Source: DATBAK01 sp036787815 (GTDB lineage: Bacteria; Actinomycetota; Acidimicrobiia; IMCC26256; PALSA-610). From it: a stretch of DNA of 25,569 nt. Below the pieces are notes generated by a model, which made no database searches, had not been told where the DNA came from, and saw only the letters and a list, made by a program, of their open reading frames with translations. Shown in pieces: positions 22,262 through 25,569 of the stretch; positions within the stretch are counted from its first letter, which is position 1; every line of letters starts with the position of its first letter. The position numbers and the translations under genes are program-made. The DNA lies in assembly GCA_036787815.1 (NCBI GenBank), contig DAIQOP010000017.1:1-25569 (forward strand), given 5' to 3'.

Positions 22262-22298
22262 TAGCTTCGCGTCGTTCCGTCGCGTCGACACCGAGGTG
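22262..22298 (+). promoter_or_regulatory. Candidate -10 and ribosome binding site of the Cys-rich gene
   Basis: TAGCTT at 22262-22267 could be a -10 with a short leader. GAGGTG at 22293-22298 is a plausible Shine-Dalgarno 9 nt before ATG 22308. The GTG inside it (22296) is a possible, less likely, start in the same frame. Confidence 0.4.
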
Positions 22299-22307
22299 CA
22301 GCCCGAG

Positions 22308-23063
22308 ATGAGCCCCCCGAACCGCGAATGGGTGACGATCCCGAGTCGCGGCAAGGAACGCAAGCGTTGGCAGTGCGACATCACGTTCCTGGCCTCGTCG
22401 TGGCAGTGCATCTTCGGAGCCGGCTGCCAGGGCGTGCTCACCGAGCCGGCGGCCGAGCTCGAGATGGGTTGCTGCTCGTACGGCGCGCACGCCTCCGACC
22501 GCAAGGACCGCGACCACGTCGAGCAGGTGGCGAAGCGCCTGACCGCCGACGAGTGGCAGTTCCGCAAGAAGGGCCGCGAGCGGGGCGTCTGGGCGAAGGT
22601 CGGCAAGAGCGAGTGGCGTACGCGCCTCGTCGACGACGGGTGCATCTTCCTCAACCGGCCGGGCTTCGGCGCCGGCCCCGGCTGCGCGCTGCACGTGCAC
22701 GCGATGAACAAGGGTGTGCACTTCAGCAAGACGAAGCCGACGGTGTGCTGGCAACTGCCGCTCCACGCCGAGGAGCAGGAGCAGGACGACGGCAGCACCA
22801 CCGTCGTGCTCAGCGAGTTCGCCCGCGACGGTTGGGGTGAGGGCGGCGCCGAGTTCGCGTGGTGGTGCACCGAGGCGCCCGAGGCGTTCACCGGGTCGCA
22901 GCGCGTCTACCAGTCGATGGAAGCCGAGCTCCGGGCGATGATGGGCGACGAGGTGTACGACGAGCTCAAGAAGTACCTCGACGCGCGGCTCGCCTCGCAG
23001 CTGCAGCCCATCGCCCACCCCGCCGAGGTACCGGTCACGCTCGGCCGGAGCCGGCGGCACTGA
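22308..23063 (+). CDS. Cys-rich conserved protein, possible DUF3109/YkgJ-like metal-binding protein
   Basis: A 251-residue soluble protein with clustered cysteines and histidines: WQCDITFLASSWQC, FGAGCQG, EMGCCSYGAH, DDGCIFLNRPGF, GPGCALHVHA, KPTVCWQLPLH and FAWWCTEAPEAF. The CC-SYGAH, CIFL and GCALH order resembles the zinc/iron-chelating YkgJ/DUF3109 type of family, in which such cysteines bind a metal or Fe-S cluster; the assignment is from pattern memory. Two of the Cys-containing blocks flank a basic helical section (DHVEQVAKRLTADEWQFRKKGRERG). No signal peptide or membrane span. ATG 22308 follows a GAGGTG site. It is divergent from glcD and followed 5 nt later by the TIGR03084-like gene, so those two are probably co-transcribed. 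No reaction is known to me. Confidence 0.8.
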   Translation: MSPPNREWVTIPSRGKERKRWQCDITFLASSWQCIFGAGCQGVLTEPAAELEMGCCSYGAHASDRKDRDHVEQVAKRLTADEWQFRKKGRERGVWAKVGKSEWRTRLVDDGCIFLNRPGFGAGPGCALHVHAMNKGVHFSKTKPTVCWQLPLHAEEQEQDDGSTTVVLSEFARDGWGEGGAEFAWWCTEAPEAFTGSQRVYQSMEAELRAMMGDEVYDELKKYLDARLASQLQPIAHPAEVPVTLGRSRRH

Positions 23064-23068
23064 GCACG

Positions 23069-23845
23069 GTGTCCGCCACCGGCACCTCCGACGCGAGCTC
23101 GCTGGGTCAGCTCATCGCCGACCTCGCGAGCGAGCAGCTCGAGCTCCAGGCGGTGTGCGCGTCGCTGAGCGCCGACGAATGGCTCACGCCGACGGCGGCG
23201 AGGGGCTGGGACGTGCGCGACACGATCGCCCACCTCGCCGATACCGACGAGATCGCGATCGACACCATCGACGACGGTCCGCGCTCGTTGAACCGGTTCG
23301 TCACCCTCTTCGCGTCGTCGAGAGACGTGACCCTGTGGGGAGTGCTCCGGGGCCGGCGCCGCTCGGGGGCCGACGTGCTCGCGTGGTGGGAGCGCACGTC
23401 GACGTTGGAGTGCGAGCGGCTCGCCGGCCTGGCCGGCACGGCCCGGGTGCCATGGGGCATCGGGATGGGCCGGCCTGCATTCGTCACCGCGCGGCTGATG
23501 GAGACCTGGGCCCACGGGCTCGATGTGCGCAACGCCGTCGGCGTCGAGTCGGTCGACACCGACCGGCTGCGGCATGTCGCGTTCCTCGCGACGCGCGCGC
23601 TGCCGTACGCGTTCTCGTACGCCGGTCGAGCGTTTCCGGCGACGCCGTTGCGGGTGGAGCTCGATCTTCCGAGTGGCGCAACGTGGACGCACGGACCGGC
23701 CGATGCACCCGACCGCATCACCGGCCCGGCCGGCGAGTACTGCCGGGTGTTCGTGCAACGGCTGTCGGTCCGCGACGCGCCCGGCCTCACCGCGACCGGT
23801 GCCGCAGCGCGAGAGGCGCTCGTGGTCGCCCGCGCGTTCCTGTGA
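23069..23845 (+). CDS. TIGR03084-like / mycothiol-dependent maleylpyruvate isomerase-type metal-binding protein
   Basis: A 258-residue DinB-like four-helix protein of the actinobacterial maleylpyruvate-isomerase superfamily, whose helices bind a divalent metal through His and Glu/Asp. Visible: LGQLIADLASEQLELQAVCASL as helix 1, TAARGWDVRDTIAHLADTDE with the metal-site His, and MGRPAFVTARLMETWAHGLDV with a second His in the ETWAHGLD motif. The C-terminal part (VELDLPSGATWTHGPADAPD to the VQRLSVRD segment) matches the extra domain of TIGR03084 members. Most such proteins have no assigned substrate; some use mycothiol. GTG 23069 is 5 nt after the upstream stop; no standard start fits better. Followed by a gamma-carbonic anhydrase-like gene after 55 bp. 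Confidence 0.8.
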   Translation: MSATGTSDASSLGQLIADLASEQLELQAVCASLSADEWLTPTAARGWDVRDTIAHLADTDEIAIDTIDDGPRSLNRFVTLFASSRDVTLWGVLRGRRRSGADVLAWWERTSTLECERLAGLAGTARVPWGIGMGRPAFVTARLMETWAHGLDVRNAVGVESVDTDRLRHVAFLATRALPYAFSYAGRAFPATPLRVELDLPSGATWTHGPADAPDRITGPAGEYCRVFVQRLSVRDAPGLTATGAAAREALVVARAFL

Positions 23846-23889
23846 CGAACCCGCGTGTGGCCGAGTGCGGCCTGCGCGTCATCCACGAA

Positions 23890-23895
23890 GAGGAG
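23890..23895 (+). promoter_or_regulatory. Ribosome binding site of the gamma-carbonic anhydrase-like gene
   Basis: GAGGAG lies 5 nt before GTG 23901 and fixes that start. The 55-bp spacer shows no obvious -10, so read-through from the upstream gene is likely. Confidence 0.65.
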
Positions 23896-23900
23896 CTGTC

Positions 23901-24428
23901 GTGCCGCTGTTCTCGTTCGAGGGCCTGACGCCGCGCGTCGACCCGAGCGCGTTCATCGCGCCGACGGCGACGCTGGTCGGTGACGTGATCGTCGAGGCCG
24001 GCGCGTCGATCTGGTACGGGGCCGTCATCCGCGCCGACTACGCGCCGGTGATCGTGCGCGCGGGTGCCAACGTGCAGGACGGTGCCGTGCTGCACGGGCC
24101 ACCGGGCCTCACCACCGACGTCGGCCGCGGGGCCACCGTGGCCCACAACTGCGTCGTGCACGGCGCGATCCTCGGCGACGAGTGCCTCATCGCCAACGGC
24201 TCGATCGTGCTCGACGCCGCCCGCATCGGGGCCCGGTCGCTGGTCGCGGCCGGCTCGGTCGTCGCCGCCAACACCGAGATCCCCGCCGGGTTCCTCGCCG
24301 CCGGCGCGCCGGCGGTCGTGAAGCGGCCCATCGACGGCTCCCCCGCGCAGTTCTGGGTCGATGCCAACCCGAGCGCCTACGCCGAGCTGGCCGACCGCCA
24401 CCGCCGCGGCATCGTCAAGCTCGACTGA
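23901..24428 (+). CDS. Gamma-carbonic anhydrase-like left-handed beta-helix protein
   Basis: Hexapeptide-repeat protein of 175 residues in the gamma-CA/YrdA/PaaY group. Repeats run from AFIAPTATLVGDVIVEAGASIWYGAVIRAD to GARSLVAAGSVVAANTEIPAGFLAAGAPA. The three zinc-ligand histidines of the fold are present: His65 in AVLHGP, His82 in TVAHNC and His87 in VVHGA. The CO2-hydrating Glu residues of archaeal Cam are not evident, so activity as a carbonic anhydrase is not assured; related proteins act as acyl-CoA thioesterases or have no known role. Trimer formation is expected from the fold. The C-terminal helix (ANPSAYAELADRHRRGIVKL) is usual for the group. GTG start with a GAGGAG site 5 nt before. 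Its stop is 27 bp from the end of the convergent SDR gene. Confidence 0.9.
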   Translation: MPLFSFEGLTPRVDPSAFIAPTATLVGDVIVEAGASIWYGAVIRADYAPVIVRAGANVQDGAVLHGPPGLTTDVGRGATVAHNCVVHGAILGDECLIANGSIVLDAARIGARSLVAAGSVVAANTEIPAGFLAAGAPAVVKRPIDGSPAQFWVDANPSAYAELADRHRRGIVKLD

Positions 24429-24455
24429 CGCGCATCTCGCCGTAGGTCGGCGCGT

Positions 24456-25220
24456 TCACCGCACCGCGGCGCCACCGTCGACGACGACGACCTCGCCGGT
24501 CATCCACGACGACGCGTCGGACACGAGGAACAGCGCGGCCGACGCGATGTCGTCGGGAACGCCGAGGCGACCGAGCGGGTGCATCTGCGCCATCGCCGCT
24601 TCGTTCGGTTCCCACAGCGCACGGGCCATGTCGGTCTTCACGAGGGCCGGCGCGACCGCGTTCACGCGCACGCCGGGCGCGAGCTCCAACGCGAGCTGGC
24701 GGGTGAGATGGGCCAATGCAGCCTTCGACACGTTGTACGCGCCGATCGACGGAGCCGGCCGGATGCCGCCGACCGACACCACGTTGAGGATCACGCCACC
24801 GTGGTCGCGCATCCAGTGGGTCCACGCCGACTGCGCGAAACGCAGCGGGCCGCCGAGGTTGGTGTCCCACACCTTCTCGACCGCGGTCATGTCGGCCTCG
24901 ACCAGCGGCCCGAACTGCGGGTTGGTCGCCGCGTTGTTCACGAGGATGTCGAGGCCGCCCAGCGTGTCGACGCAGTGCTTCACCGCGGCTTCGATCACGG
25001 CCGGGTCGCCGGCGGAGCCTGTGGCCGTCGTCACCCGTGCACCGAGCGCTTCGAGCGCACTCGCGGTCTCGGCGAGCTCGTCGGGTTTGCGGGCGTTCAC
25101 GCACACGGCCGCACCGGCCGCGGCGAGCGCTTCGGCGATGGCGCGCCCGATGCCTCGGGTGCCCCCGGTCACGAGCGCGACGCGCCCGTCGACTCTCAAG
25201 ACGGTTCCAGGATCGATCAC
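24456..25220 (-). CDS. Short-chain dehydrogenase/reductase
   Basis: Classical SDR of 254 residues. The cofactor motif TGGTRGIG is at 18-25, the structural NNAA at 95-98, the catalytic Asn at 121, Ser149, and YNVSK with Tyr162 and Lys166. The residues after the second strand (VNARKPDEL) carry an Arg where NADPH-preferring members often have one, so NADPH is possible. The C-terminal VVVDGG is canonical. Substrate is not predictable; similarity of layout is to the FabG/gluconate dehydrogenase group. GTG 25220 is chosen because TAACGT lies 6 nt upstream, the leaderless geometry; the first eight residues precede the usual DGRVALVTGG start. A membrane protein gene ends 23 bp upstream on the same strand. 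Confidence 0.92.
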   Translation of the reverse strand: MIDPGTVLRVDGRVALVTGGTRGIGRAIAEALAAAGAAVCVNARKPDELAETASALEALGARVTTATGSAGDPAVIEAAVKHCVDTLGGLDILVNNAATNPQFGPLVEADMTAVEKVWDTNLGGPLRFAQSAWTHWMRDHGGVILNVVSVGGIRPAPSIGAYNVSKAALAHLTRQLALELAPGVRVNAVAPALVKTDMARALWEPNEAAMAQMHPLGRLGVPDDIASAALFLVSDASSWMTGEVVVVDGGAAVR

Positions 25221-25226
25221 CGCGCC

Positions 25227-25232
25227 ACGTTA
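25227..25232 (-). promoter_or_regulatory. Candidate -10 element for a leaderless SDR transcript
   Basis: TAACGT on the minus strand, 6 nt before GTG 25220, with no Shine-Dalgarno sequence. No -35 match is obvious at the usual distance. Confidence 0.5.
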
Positions 25233-25243
25233 GGTCGGCGATG

Positions 25244-25569
25244 TCATCCGGAGCCCGTTGCGGGGCGGGACGAGGGTCGGTTCCGTTCTCGCAGCGCGCC
25301 GGCGCCGGCCAGGACAACGGGGCCGATGACGCCGCCGATGCCGAGCCAGATCCATCCGAACGCGACCGGCTTGGAGTCGTTGCCGACGGCGGAGACCGCA
25401 GCGGCGGCGAGCGGCACGCTCAATACCCACATCAGCGTCAGCAGCATCGGAAAGGCCGACTCCGTGTCGGTGCGGTCGCACCGCCCCTGCTCTTGCGATG
25501 CCAACCCGCCCACCGCGCACGCGAGCACGGCGACGGCGACGACCGCCCAACCCGCCGCATGCTGCAGCG
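25244..25569 (-). CDS. Small membrane protein, 5'-truncated by the window end
   Basis: The frame is open from the window edge to a TGA at 25246-25244, giving at least 108 residues. It appears to have three hydrophobic segments: one at the truncated start (AAGWAVVAVAVLACAVGGLA), one in the middle (MLLTLMWVLSVPLAAAAVSAV) and one after it (FGWIWLGIGGVIGPVVLAGAGAL). A short charged tail follows. The loop between the first two (SQEQGRCDRTDTESAF) is hydrophilic. A GTG at 25528 could start the gene but would cut the first segment, so the start probably lies outside. Family unknown to me. It precedes the SDR gene by 23 bp on the same strand, but that gene seems to have its own promoter. Confidence 0.65.
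   Translation of the reverse strand, partial: LQHAAGWAVVAVAVLACAVGGLASQEQGRCDRTDTESAFPMLLTLMWVLSVPLAAAAVSAVGNDSKPVAFGWIWLGIGGVIGPVVLAGAGALRERNRPSSRPATGSG

Noticed and set aside
1..25569. CRISPR arrays, tRNA or rRNA genes, insertion sequences, integrases, phage genes
   Set aside because: I looked for direct repeats with spacers, tRNA-like cloverleafs, transposase motifs and terminal inverted repeats and saw none; the only repeats are the short in-gene ones listed.

Overview
The window is very GC-rich with strong third-position GC bias and densely packed genes on both strands. Its gene families include a fused CofG/CofH F420 enzyme, LutABC, an S53 peptidase with no visible propeptide, a TIGR03084-type protein and an extended Mug glycosylase. 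Together these point to a high-GC actinobacterium, most plausibly Acidimicrobiia (inferred from family resemblance only). Two runs of exactly ten N (1274-1283 and 3141-3150) suggest a draft or metagenome-derived scaffold.

Layout. 2-964: 5'-truncated nagA. 1001-4018: lutA-lutB-lutC, an L-lactate oxidation operon with an odd lutB/lutC junction, followed by a small beta-rich unknown (4018-4401) and a FIST-domain sensor protein (4415-5599). 5701-8816: tkt-tal with overlapping stop and start. 8840-9556 (minus): a Mug-type DNA glycosylase whose start lies 19 bp from the start of the divergent zwf (9576-11099). 11100-11194: two back-to-back hairpin terminators. 11195-12358 (minus): secreted S53 peptidase. 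12420-13799 (minus): nitrilase-family protein with a second, degenerate hydrolase half. 13841-18303: fbiC, a PfkB/adenosine-kinase-like gene and a LOG-family gene, tightly coupled. 18287-22261 (minus): glcD-glcE-glcF glycolate oxidase plus a 69-residue helical protein. 22308-24428: Cys-rich unknown, TIGR03084-like protein, gamma-carbonic anhydrase-like protein. 24456-25569 (minus): an SDR oxidoreductase preceded by a truncated membrane protein.

How the genes fit together. Much of the window is central carbon metabolism: lactate to pyruvate (LutABC), glycolate to glyoxylate (GlcDEF), amino-sugar catabolism (NagA) and the pentose phosphate pathway (Zwf, Tkt, Tal). FbiC makes the deazaflavin core of F420. 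The kinase and LOG genes behind it could form a purine nucleoside/nucleotide salvage pair (inference).

The clearest window-wide signal is regulatory. Several transcription units have a TANNNT -10 hexamer 6-7 nt before the start codon (lutA, the 4018 gene, zwf, fbiC, the SDR; weaker for the nitrilase), as expected for leaderless mRNAs. I found no rRNA, tRNA, CRISPR array, insertion sequence or phage gene, and no gene-free stretch over about 100 bp. I did not find a clearly new multi-gene system. The best candidates for a second look are the lutB/lutC mini-ORF relay, the pseudo-tandem nitrilase, the zwf/mug start region, the fbiC-kinase-LOG operon and the anomalous start of glcD.
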